Source: G963678095 sp963678095 (lineage in GTDB: Bacteria > Bacillota > Negativicutes > Selenomonadales > Selenomonadaceae). Taken from it: a DNA stretch of 64,000 bases. The stretch spans positions 1-64,000 of the forward strand of contig OY782746.1 in NCBI GenBank assembly GCA_963678095.2, written 5' to 3'. The position numbers and the translations under genes were made by a program. The notes under the pieces are model-generated. The model was not told the origin of the DNA. It was given only the letters and a program-made list of their open reading frames with translations, and did no database searches. Below, piece by piece: positions 43,015 through 51,084 of this stretch. Positions within the stretch are counted from its first letter, which is position 1. The number at the start of each line of letters is the position of its first letter.

Positions 43015-45192
43015 ATGGAAAACAATCAGGAATTGGTCGGACAACCGGAAAAAATAAAAAAAGTGGATACCGGTCTTTGCTGTCTGGTCATGATTGCAAA
43101 AATGCAGGGGATTCCCGCTGAATTTGAACAATTGCGGCGGGCCTATGTTGTTGATACACAGGGAATGGATACGATGACGATGCTGCGGGCCAGCAAGGAA
43201 ATTGGCTTAAAAGCCAGGGCGCTCATCATGGAGAAAAAACGCTTTTCCCTGTTACCCTTTCCGCTGGTAGCTCTTTTGCAAAATGGAAACTATGTCGTTG
43301 TCATGAAATGTGAACAGGAAAAGGTGATCCTGCTCGATCCCTACCGACGGCACCCTGAAATTGTACCGCTTGAACGCTTTTTTGAAGCGTGGAGCCAGAA
43401 GGTTATTTTATTCGCAAAAGCCGGGATCACTGAAAAGCAGGAAAAACATTTCGACCTGAGCTGGTTTATTCCCGTGATCTTTCGTTATAAGAAGTTTCTC
43501 TATCAGGTTTTGGGCTTATCCTTTTTGCTACAAATCTTCGGGCTGATCAGCCCGATGTTTACACAGGTTATTATCGATAAGGTGCTTGTTCACCGCAGTT
43601 TATCTACGCTTGATGTGCTGGTAGCCGGCATGGCGATGGTATCGTTGTTTCAAATCTGGATTACCGGTCTGCGCAGCTATTTATTTACGCATACGACGAA
43701 TAAGGTTGACGTGGTGCTCAGCACGAAGCTGTTTCGGCATATTACAGCTCTGCCACTAAAATATTTTTCAACCTGGCAGGTTGGCGATGTTGTGACACGC
43801 GTGCGGGAACTCGATACGGTACGCCAGTTTATCACCGGTTCAGCACTTACTATCGTGCTGGATACAATTTTTACAATTGTCTATGTCATCGCCATGTTTA
43901 ATTACAGCCGGGTATTGAGCCTGATTGTCCTGTTGATTTTGCCGATTTATATCTGCCTGAATTTAGTGATTACGCCGATTTTTCGCAAGCGAATCAATGA
44001 GAATTTCCTGGCTAAATCCGAAAATCAGACGTTTTTAATTGAGACCGTAACTGGAATTCAGACAGCAAAAACACTGGCCGTGGAGGGCCAGTTTGCCCAG
44101 AAATGGGAACTGTTATTGGCCAAGTATATTAAAACTTCATTTGCTACGGCAAATTTAGGCAATTTTGCCGGCAATATTGGCAGCTTTATCCAGCAGATGT
44201 TTACAGTGGCCGTTCTGTGGTATGGCTCCCATATTGTTATGAAGGGTGAAATTACCATTGGTGAGTTGATTGCTTTCCAGATGATGTCAGGACAGGTGAT
44301 TGCGCCGGTTCTGCGGATTGTAAACATGTGGCAGAGCTTTCAACAGACCAAGGTTTCGGTTGATAAGCTTGGTGATATTTTAAATGAGGAAGCGGAACCG
44401 GCGTTTGATTCGACGCGGACGACGCTGCCTTCTATACAGGGGAATATTGTGTTTGACCGTGTAAGTTTCCGTTATCGCGCCGATATGGCTGAGGTTTTAT
44501 ATCAATTATCCATCCGCATAAAAGCCGGGTCGAGCGTTGGGATTGTTGGACGGTCAGGCTCGGGAAAGAGCACCCTGACAAAAATGATTCAGCGGCTCTA
44601 TGTTCCTGAATCGGGGCGGGTGCTGATTGATGGTGTCGATCTGGCGCAGATTGAACCAGCCTGGCTGCGCCGGCAGGTTGGTGTTGTTTTGCAGGAAAAC
44701 TATTTATTCAGTGGTTCGATCCGCGACAATATAGCGATATCCTCGATGGAAGCCACGATGGAGGATATTATCCGAGTGGCCAAAATCAGTGGTGCCCATG
44801 ATTTTATCGAGAAACTGCCGCAAGGCTATGATACTTTAACTGGTGAGCGCGGAACTGGATTATCCGGCGGCGAGCGCCAACGAATCGCGATTGCCCGGGC
44901 GCTGTTGACCAATCCGCGTATTTTGATCTTTGATGAAGCGACAAGTGCGCTCGATTTTGAATCCGAACACATCATTATGAAAAATCTGAAGCAGATTTCG
45001 GCGGGCCGGACGATGATTATGATTGCCCATCGCCTGTCTACCGTCCAGCATTGTGACCAAATTATTGTGATAGATCATGGGCGGGTTGCTGAAGCCGGCA
45101 GCCATGAAAAATTAATGCAGGCAAAGGGGTTGTATTATTATCTTTCCTGCCAGCAAAATCGTGAACCCGAAGAAAAAACTACTACAGCATGA
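43015..45192 (+). CDS. Type I secretion ABC exporter, HlyB type (second copy)
   Basis: 725 residues. Again an N-terminal C39-like domain, but with DTGLCCLVMIAKMQG near residue 16, where cysteine residues occupy the region of the peptidase catalytic cysteine; a histidine partner (DPYRRHPEIV) is present but the context is not that of an active leader peptidase. Membrane domain about 165-445, ATPase with GRSGSGKST (about 513), LSGGERQR, ILIFDEATSALD. It is about equally close to the first exporter over its full length, so the pair may be a heterodimer or two cargo-specific homodimers. Confidence 0.92.
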   Translation: MENNQELVGQPEKIKKVDTGLCCLVMIAKMQGIPAEFEQLRRAYVVDTQGMDTMTMLRASKEIGLKARALIMEKKRFSLLPFPLVALLQNGNYVVVMKCEQEKVILLDPYRRHPEIVPLERFFEAWSQKVILFAKAGITEKQEKHFDLSWFIPVIFRYKKFLYQVLGLSFLLQIFGLISPMFTQVIIDKVLVHRSLSTLDVLVAGMAMVSLFQIWITGLRSYLFTHTTNKVDVVLSTKLFRHITALPLKYFSTWQVGDVVTRVRELDTVRQFITGSALTIVLDTIFTIVYVIAMFNYSRVLSLIVLLILPIYICLNLVITPIFRKRINENFLAKSENQTFLIETVTGIQTAKTLAVEGQFAQKWELLLAKYIKTSFATANLGNFAGNIGSFIQQMFTVAVLWYGSHIVMKGEITIGELIAFQMMSGQVIAPVLRIVNMWQSFQQTKVSVDKLGDILNEEAEPAFDSTRTTLPSIQGNIVFDRVSFRYRADMAEVLYQLSIRIKAGSSVGIVGRSGSGKSTLTKMIQRLYVPESGRVLIDGVDLAQIEPAWLRRQVGVVLQENYLFSGSIRDNIAISSMEATMEDIIRVAKISGAHDFIEKLPQGYDTLTGERGTGLSGGERQRIAIARALLTNPRILIFDEATSALDFESEHIIMKNLKQISAGRTMIMIAHRLSTVQHCDQIIVIDHGRVAEAGSHEKLMQAKGLYYYLSCQQNREPEEKTTTA

Positions 45193-45249
45193 CAGGTGCT
45201 TGTTCCAATATAGTATGTAATCCGTACGTTTATTTCGTCATCCAGTTTT

Positions 45250-45274
45250 GACAGCATTGTTATGCAGTGCTGTC
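45250..45274. other. Hairpin between exporter and lipase genes
   Basis: GACAGCA and TGCTGTC pair around 11 bases. An A-run follows on the plus strand, so it is not a plus-strand terminator; it may stabilise the lipase mRNA or end a transcript on the other strand. Confidence 0.45.
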
Positions 45275-45302
45275 GAAAAAAAATAAATGGAGGTAAGGTA
45301 CA

Positions 45303-45353
45303 ATGGGAAAAGGTTGTCAGGTAAAAAAATTAATTGGGGAGGTAATCAACTGA
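45303..45353 (+). CDS. 16-residue leader peptide before the first RTX lipase
   Basis: ATG 45303 with GGAGGTAAGG 5-8 bases upstream opens a frame MGKGCQVKKLIGEVIN that stops one base before the lipase ATG at 45355. The lipase ribosome site (GGGGAGG) lies inside it, so the two would be translationally coupled. The good ribosome site argues for translation. No similarity to amino-acid attenuators. Confidence 0.4.
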   Translation: MGKGCQVKKLIGEVIN

Positions 45354-45354
45354 C

Positions 45355-47862
45355 ATGGGACTTTTTAAAAAGCTTGCCGATGGTTTAATCAGTGACATCA
45401 CAGGAGATTCCAGTACGAGAGAAAAACGTGCCAGTCTTTTAGGCAGCAATTTATCGGTTGCAACTGATACAATTGCATCTACTATTGCCGGTGTAACCAA
45501 GAGAATCATCACAGATCCGATTGGCACAGCAGAAATGGTAGCAAAAGACACCGAAGTCGCTATTTTTGGTCATACGGGACCGCATATTGGCCGCGATGTA
45601 GCCAGCTTTATCCAAGGCTTGCCACATTTGGCTGAGGACGTTGCATTAAATATTTTTAATGCTTTGCCGTCGACTACGCCGACACCTGTATACCAGAGAC
45701 AATCCGATGCGATCAGCGCCGCTGCCAATACGGCAATAACAAGCAAGTTCTCCACTGGCGCATCGCTCGGAGATTTGTCGTGGCTTATCTACAAAGGAAG
45801 AATGGTATCAAATTCAGAAATTACAGATAAGTGGAAACTTTACCGCGAAGCAGAAACTTCCCACGGTTTTAACAGCCGGGTATATGTCGATGCTGCTAAT
45901 AAGCAGGTAGCAATTACCTTGGAAGGCACGCAGGCCAACAGCGATTTAAGTCCGCTCTGGCTGAGCAAAGACGGTCTGGCTGATCTTGAAATCGGTCTTG
46001 GCGTAGTTCCGCCGCAGATGCGCGAAGGCTATGAACAATTTAAATCGCTTGTTGCCGATGTAGTCAACAAATTTGGTGCTGATTACGGAATTAATGTAGC
46101 GGGCCATTCTTTGGGTGGCGGACTGGCACAGATGATGTCCGGGATGTATTTCATTGACACGGGCGTAGCTCTGCCGACTTTGGCAGAAGCAGGTCCTGGG
46201 ATGCTGCGCCAATTGGAATTGTATGCGCAAGAACAATTGCTGGCTGGTAATGAGATTCACCTGCCAAGCGGCGGCACGACGCGTCTGTATTCGCTTACAG
46301 CTCTCGGCCGCGCCAATGAAGCCAAAGCAATTGTTGGTTCCTTCAAGGCAAATGATTTTAGCAATATTACCAATATGATCACAATCGGTGATCCGGTAGG
46401 CGCTATCAACTACAATGCAGATCCGGATAAAGATGGGCATGTTGGTGTCAGCATTATTGCACCTTACCTGCTGACCACACGTGAAGACATGCAGGATCTG
46501 GAATCGGTGGCCATGCGCCCGGTTGACCAGCTTGGCATCACGACGCCGGAACTTTCAAGCCCGCTTGGCATTTTGAATGGTTTAAGTAATATCGGTATCA
46601 CTCGCTTTGATCGCCACGAACCGGATCAGTCCATTGTCTTATGGTCGGGTACGGCTGTTGGCTTTAAAGATACGAGCATTGTCGGCGTTGGCTCGGCGGT
46701 ATATCGTTCCTATCTCGAACCGCGCGAAGTATGGTCAGGATCTAAACTGGGCATTTCTGAAGTCAAGATGTTTGGCTCCGCACAAAATGATACCCTGCAA
46801 ACAACGGATAAATCCACGATGGTGGTTGCCGGTGATGGCGATGATACCATTTATGGCGGCAATGGCGGCAATATATTATCCGGCGGCAATGGCAATGACT
46901 TCATTTTCGGTGGGGCCGGCGATGATTATTTAGCTGGTGATGCCGGTGATGATGTGCTTTATGGTGGGGCCGGCAATGACATTCTTTATGGCGGCGCCGG
47001 CAATGATGTCCTTGATGGCGGTATGGGCGATGATTTGCTGTTTGGCGGAGCAGGCAACGATACCCTCATCTGGTCGGCAGGCAACGATATTCTTTGCGGT
47101 AACGAAGGCGATGATAAGTATATCATCAACGACGGTGTTGTTGGTAAAGGTTCGATCAAATGGGAACGCAACTATACAAACTTTGGCAATGATGAAGTTG
47201 TTTTCAAAGGGGCTATGGCTGCGGGCAGCAGTATCTTAATGAATTTTGCGGATGAAATTCGTTTCCAGGATATGGATTGGTCAGTAAATGGCAATGATAT
47301 CGTCATGACAGATCCATTGGGAAATCAGAAGGCCTCTGTTACATTTAAGGATGCGTTTACAACCTTTGCCGAAAACACAGGGGAAATCGACTTCCAGTTC
47401 ACCAATGGCAAGCTGTATGTTGATGATGTAGAATATGCTGTTAGTGCCGGCAGTGGCGATGTAAAGGCCAATGAAGACAGCCGCTATAAAGGCACGATTA
47501 TGGTTGGTTCAGCCGGCAATGACACTCTCTACTCTGGCAAAGGCAATGATCTTATGTTTGGTGGCAAAGGCAGTGATACCTTTGTGTTTGCCAATACCTT
47601 TGGTGCAGATAAGATCATTGGCAGCGATGCCAGCGATAAAGTTAAATTTGCCAATGCCTTTAATGCAGCCGAGTATACACTTGCCCTTGGCGGGAAAGAT
47701 CTCGTTATTTCCTACCAGCAGGCAGGGACAACGGCAGTCAACACATTGACTATTGCTGATTGGGCAACCAGCGGTGACAAGGTGAATAATTTCCAGTTCA
47801 GTGATGGCAATTATTCAGTTGTAACCAGCAATAGCGGCGTCAGCAGCTTTGCGAAAAAGTAA
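45355..47862 (+). CDS. RTX lipase (class 3 lipase fold), first copy
   Basis: 835 residues. Lipase half: GHSLGGG with Ser252 as nucleophile, then GDPVGAI (Asp346) and HVGV (His362) as likely triad. Calcium-binding GGxGxDxLx repeats span about residues 494-585 (eight or more), with a second short block at about 718-745. The C-terminus ends with an aspartate- and serine-rich stretch as in type I secretion signals. No signal peptide. It should be exported by the adjacent HlyB/HlyD system and fold in calcium outside. Lipid or ester substrate unknown. Confidence 0.9.
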   Translation: MGLFKKLADGLISDITGDSSTREKRASLLGSNLSVATDTIASTIAGVTKRIITDPIGTAEMVAKDTEVAIFGHTGPHIGRDVASFIQGLPHLAEDVALNIFNALPSTTPTPVYQRQSDAISAAANTAITSKFSTGASLGDLSWLIYKGRMVSNSEITDKWKLYREAETSHGFNSRVYVDAANKQVAITLEGTQANSDLSPLWLSKDGLADLEIGLGVVPPQMREGYEQFKSLVADVVNKFGADYGINVAGHSLGGGLAQMMSGMYFIDTGVALPTLAEAGPGMLRQLELYAQEQLLAGNEIHLPSGGTTRLYSLTALGRANEAKAIVGSFKANDFSNITNMITIGDPVGAINYNADPDKDGHVGVSIIAPYLLTTREDMQDLESVAMRPVDQLGITTPELSSPLGILNGLSNIGITRFDRHEPDQSIVLWSGTAVGFKDTSIVGVGSAVYRSYLEPREVWSGSKLGISEVKMFGSAQNDTLQTTDKSTMVVAGDGDDTIYGGNGGNILSGGNGNDFIFGGAGDDYLAGDAGDDVLYGGAGNDILYGGAGNDVLDGGMGDDLLFGGAGNDTLIWSAGNDILCGNEGDDKYIINDGVVGKGSIKWERNYTNFGNDEVVFKGAMAAGSSILMNFADEIRFQDMDWSVNGNDIVMTDPLGNQKASVTFKDAFTTFAENTGEIDFQFTNGKLYVDDVEYAVSAGSGDVKANEDSRYKGTIMVGSAGNDTLYSGKGNDLMFGGKGSDTFVFANTFGADKIIGSDASDKVKFANAFNAAEYTLALGGKDLVISYQQAGTTAVNTLTIADWATSGDKVNNFQFSDGNYSVVTSNSGVSSFAKK

Positions 47863-47897
47863 GGATTAATTTGTAAGACATAATTTTTTGATTGTCG

Positions 47898-47928
47898 GAA
47901 AGGGAGCAGTCTACCTCTGGTCCCTTTC
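47898..47928. other. Stable hairpin between the two lipase genes
   Basis: GAAAGGGA and TCCCTTTC, 8 perfect base pairs around 15 bases. The U-run is missing, so read-through to the second lipase is probable and mRNA stabilisation or processing is an option. Confidence 0.55.
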
Positions 47929-47954
47929 TCTGAATTATTGAAGGGAAGGTATGT

Positions 47955-49769
47955 ATGAGCTTATTTAAGAAACACCTGCTGCTGGATCCGGTAGCAGTGA
48001 TAGAAGATGGTATCACAAATGTTGTCAAGACAGTAGAAGATGTACGTCAGACTGGTCGTGCACTAGTTGGTGATGTACTGCAAACGGCAGCCTCCGTTGT
48101 GGGGTTGTCAGAAGTCAGCCAGGCATCGGATGTGCCCAATGTAAGACCTGGATTTACCGTCAGCGGAACCAGTAATGCCTCTATGGCAGATATTATGAAG
48201 CTGTCGTACAAGGAAGTGTATGCTTTTTATAAGTATGTCGCGCATGACGAAGGCGTTTCCCAGTGGCGTCAATATGCTTCTACCGATCAATTGCTTACAG
48301 GGCTTAATGCCAGAACCTTTGTCAATGATACGACCCGGGAAATTGATATAGCTTTTGAAGGCTCACATGGTTTTACGAAGCTGCTGGGAGAAAATGTCTT
48401 TGATGCGCAGCTGTTCAAGGACTTGTCGGTTGCCAGCGGCGGCTTTTCAAAATTTATTTCAGAAGAGGATTATGACCACCTGTATGCAAAATGGCATCTT
48501 GTATTAGGCAAGGACGGAGTGTCCGATTTACAGATGATGGCCAATAAGATTCCGGATCAATATTATGCGGCGTATTCCTGGTTCAATCAGGTGATGAATA
48601 CCATTCAAGGAGATTCTTCCCTGAAAGGCTATAATATTGTTGTCAGTGGGCACTCGCTGGCAGGCGCTATGGCCCAGCTGGTATCGGCCAAATATTATCT
48701 TGATACGGGATTGCAGGTGCCTACAGTAGCTGTTGACGGCCCGGGAATGATGACGCAACTTGAGCAATTGACGGGAAAGAAACTCGATGCAAAGGAGTTT
48801 TCCTTTATTGTCAACTTCTGTACCGAGGGTGATCCAGTCGGCGCTTTTTCTGGTGAAAACCATGTCGGGGTAACGGTTGAGATGCCGTATAATCTTGCCC
48901 GTGGGGATCAGCCGGGGGCATTGCCTAATTATCGTGTTGCCATGGAACTTTATCAGGCAGCAATGGGCATCAAAGATATGCGCCTGGACAGGCATGAGGT
49001 CGGTCAGCAGATCAGCATCTTTGATGGCACGGATTTCTCCTATCCGGAAAAGCGCGTTATTTTAGGTGACGGCCAAAAATCCTACACGTCAACCTCGCAG
49101 CAGCAGGAACTGATTGCCGCCAATGATCTTGGCAATGAAATTCATGCCGGCAGCAATAACACGTATCTTGTCGGGGGCAAGGGCAATGATGTGCTCATCG
49201 GCGGGGCTGGTAATGACTTTATTTCAGGTGGGGCCGGTGATGATTTTCTCTATGGCGGCGGTGGCAGCAATATTCTCTATGGTGGCGATGGCAACGACTA
49301 TATGATTGCCGCTAACAACAACGATGAACTTTATGGCGGCAATGGTAATGATACTCTCGTCTGGGCCGGCGGGAACAATCTTCTTTATGGACAGAGCGGT
49401 AATGACAAATATGTAATCGGCATGATGCATGATGGAGCCCTTGCAAGCGGGCGGGTTGAATTGAAATTCGATAAAGAAAACATCGAGAACTCACATGTCA
49501 GCTTTAATCTCGCAGAAATGTCAGCTAAGGACAGCAAAGTTGTATTTATGATGTCTGATTTGATTTTGCCGACGGATATATCCATAAAACAGCAGGCAGA
49601 TAACAGCTTATACATTCAATATGCGGACCATTCCTCAATTACGATTGACAATTGGTCGGCAGTAAATGCAGCTATGGGATCAAATCTTACGTTTGCTTTT
49701 GGCGATAAAGCCGTAGCAACAGTGGAGTGTGGCGTGGCCAACAGCGCCCATTTATCACTAAAAAGTTAA
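47955..49769 (+). CDS. RTX lipase, second copy
   Basis: 604 residues, with the same plan as its neighbour: GHSLAGA (Ser234), EGDPVGAF (Asp293), NHVGV (His303), then RTX repeats from about residue 405 to 490 (shorter block than copy one). It lacks the second RTX block, so it is 230 residues shorter. GGGAAGG lies 7 bases before ATG. The two proteins share a limited N-terminal pattern (SLFKKHLL / GLFKKLAD), suggesting tandem duplication and divergence. Confidence 0.88.
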   Translation: MSLFKKHLLLDPVAVIEDGITNVVKTVEDVRQTGRALVGDVLQTAASVVGLSEVSQASDVPNVRPGFTVSGTSNASMADIMKLSYKEVYAFYKYVAHDEGVSQWRQYASTDQLLTGLNARTFVNDTTREIDIAFEGSHGFTKLLGENVFDAQLFKDLSVASGGFSKFISEEDYDHLYAKWHLVLGKDGVSDLQMMANKIPDQYYAAYSWFNQVMNTIQGDSSLKGYNIVVSGHSLAGAMAQLVSAKYYLDTGLQVPTVAVDGPGMMTQLEQLTGKKLDAKEFSFIVNFCTEGDPVGAFSGENHVGVTVEMPYNLARGDQPGALPNYRVAMELYQAAMGIKDMRLDRHEVGQQISIFDGTDFSYPEKRVILGDGQKSYTSTSQQQELIAANDLGNEIHAGSNNTYLVGGKGNDVLIGGAGNDFISGGAGDDFLYGGGGSNILYGGDGNDYMIAANNNDELYGGNGNDTLVWAGGNNLLYGQSGNDKYVIGMMHDGALASGRVELKFDKENIENSHVSFNLAEMSAKDSKVVFMMSDLILPTDISIKQQADNSLYIQYADHSSITIDNWSAVNAAMGSNLTFAFGDKAVATVECGVANSAHLSLKS

Positions 49770-49785
49770 ACGAGATAAATAGCAA

Positions 49786-49828
49786 AAAATGCCCCTTTCC
49801 GCTTATACAGCCGAAAGGGGCATTTTCT
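49786..49828. terminator. Bidirectional terminator between lipase and uspA
   Basis: AAAATGCCCCTTTC (49786-49799) and GAAAGGGGCATTTT (49813-49826) are perfectly complementary, with T-runs on both sides. Closes the convergent transcripts. Confidence 0.9.
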
Positions 49829-49831
49829 ATG

Positions 49832-50266
49832 TTATTTTATTACCAGAACCGGAACTTTGGCATGGGTGACGAGCTTTTGGGCGACACTGCCTAAAAGAAG
49901 GCCTTCAAAACCGCCAGCACCGCGAGTCCCGGTGACGATCATCTGGATGCCGGCGGCATCGGCGTAATCAAGCAGGGCCTGGGCGGCGTTGCCTTCAAGT
50001 ACATGGGTGTTGATCAGCTTGCTCTTAGCGGCGCAGTCGGTTTTTAGGGCATCTAGGCCCTGGCTGATCTCTTCTTTACGGGTCTCAATCAGATCGGCTA
50101 TGGCCACGGGGATGCTTTCATAGACATGAAAGCTGTTGGGGGTCGGCAGTACCGTCACGACATTGATATCGCAGCCCTGAAATCTTGGCTCATTTAGTAT
50201 CCAGTCGAGAGCTTTGCGGCTGTAAGACGAAGCATCATAAGCGACCATGATTTTGATGGGCAACAT
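49832..50266 (-). CDS. Universal stress protein UspA family
   Basis: 144 residues from ATG 50266 (AGGAGGAATT just upstream on the minus strand; a longer in-frame start 16 codons earlier lacks a ribosome site). IMVAYDASSYSRKALDWIL at the N-terminus and IVTGTRGAGGFEGLLLGSVAQKLVTH at the C-terminus, which carries the G-2x-G-9x-G(S) ATP-binding motif. It is a dimer-forming stress protein of unspecified target. Stands alone. Confidence 0.94.
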   Translation of the reverse strand: MLPIKIMVAYDASSYSRKALDWILNEPRFQGCDINVVTVLPTPNSFHVYESIPVAIADLIETRKEEISQGLDALKTDCAAKSKLINTHVLEGNAAQALLDYADAAGIQMIVTGTRGAGGFEGLLLGSVAQKLVTHAKVPVLVIK

Positions 50267-50404
50267 AAAAAATTCCTCCTTTAAGTAATTCTGTATAATA
50301 TCATTATAACGCATCCATTAGATGAATAAAAGTCTGAATATTCGTTTTTATCATGATGTATAGGCTGTAATTTCCATAAAAATGTAATAGCGATTATTTT
50401 TTTC

Positions 50405-50435
50405 TTGACTTGGAGCCAGCTCTAGCCGTTATACT
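50405..50435 (+). promoter_or_regulatory. MerR-type promoter/operator of the regulator gene
   Basis: TTGACT (50405-50410), a 19-base spacer, TATACT (50430-50435). The spacer holds an imperfect dyad CTTGGAG-CCAG-CTCTAG. A 19-bp spacer with central dyad is the hallmark of MerR-controlled promoters. Confidence 0.78.
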
Positions 50436-50454
50436 AGATACAGGAGGTGTTTTT

Positions 50455-50850
50455 ATGCTGATTGCTGAAGTATCTGCTAAATATGAGCTTTCCCCCGATA
50501 CCCTTCGCTATTATGAACGGGTAGGGCTGATACCACATGTGCACCGGAACAAGAGCGGGATTCGCGACTATATGGAGGATGACTGCCGTTGGGTCGAATT
50601 CATCAAATGCATGCGGGCGGCAGGGCTGCCGATTGAGGTTTTAATTGATTATGTCTCCATGTTTCAGCAGGGGGATATTACGATTCATGCCAGAAAAGAA
50701 CTGCTTATTGAGCAGCGCCGCAAATTAATTGAAAAACAGGCAGCAATGAAGGCCACGATTGAGCGCCTTGATTATAAAATCAAGAGCTATGACCATCTCA
50801 CGGAAAAGGAAAGTCAGCTCAGGACGACGCCGTTGTTTCAGGAGCCGTGA
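50455..50850 (+). CDS. MerR-family regulator
   Basis: 131 residues from ATG 50455 (CAGGAGGTG upstream). MLIAEVSAKYELSPDTLRYYERVGLIP is the DNA-binding winged helix, and KIKSYDHLTE etc. the C-terminal dimer coil. No cysteine pair for metals; the AdhR/YfmP subgroup, which responds to aldehydes or electrophiles, is the closest pattern (LRYYERVGLI, EFIKCMRAAGLPIEVLIDYV). It faces the larC operon; both promoters share CTTGACTTGGAG, so it probably regulates itself and larC. Confidence 0.9.
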   Translation: MLIAEVSAKYELSPDTLRYYERVGLIPHVHRNKSGIRDYMEDDCRWVEFIKCMRAAGLPIEVLIDYVSMFQQGDITIHARKELLIEQRRKLIEKQAAMKATIERLDYKIKSYDHLTEKESQLRTTPLFQEP

Positions 50851-50869
50851 CCTAAGTTATATAGAGAAG

Positions 50870-50974
50870 ATGGATTGGGGATTAAAGGCTAAAGAAAGCA
50901 GCTGGCAAGAAATTGCGGCTATTATTTTGCGCAAAATTGGCGCTAGCCGTTATGTTCTATTTTTTGTAAAATAA
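50870..50974 (+). CDS. Doubtful 34-residue frame between regulator and larC promoter
   Basis: A frame MDWGLKAKESSWQEIAAIIL ending at 50974, four bases before the second MerR-type promoter. A weak AGAGAAG precedes it. It has some helical amphipathic pattern but no family and may not be translated. Confidence 0.2.
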   Translation: MDWGLKAKESSWQEIAAIILRKIGASRYVLFFVK

Positions 50975-50977
50975 GCC

Positions 50978-51008
50978 TTGACTTGGAGTTTGGTTCAAGG
51001 GGTAGAAT
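50978..51008 (+). promoter_or_regulatory. MerR-type promoter/operator of the larC operon
   Basis: TTGACT (50978-50983), 19 bases, TAGAAT (51003-51008). The spacer holds CTTGGA-GTTTGG-TTCAAG, a better dyad than the first. CTTGACTTGGAG is shared with the regulator's own promoter. Confidence 0.82.
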
Positions 51009-51084
51009 AATAAGGTAGATCCTTATCAGAAATAAAGGGTATCGCTTACCTGCGGTGCATAAATCAAGACAGGGAGAATTTCAG

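Noticed and set aside
46607..47239. Long alternative frames over the RTX repeats
   Set aside because: They arise from the repeated GGTGGNGATGAT codons in another frame and have methionine/isoleucine/alanine repeats only.
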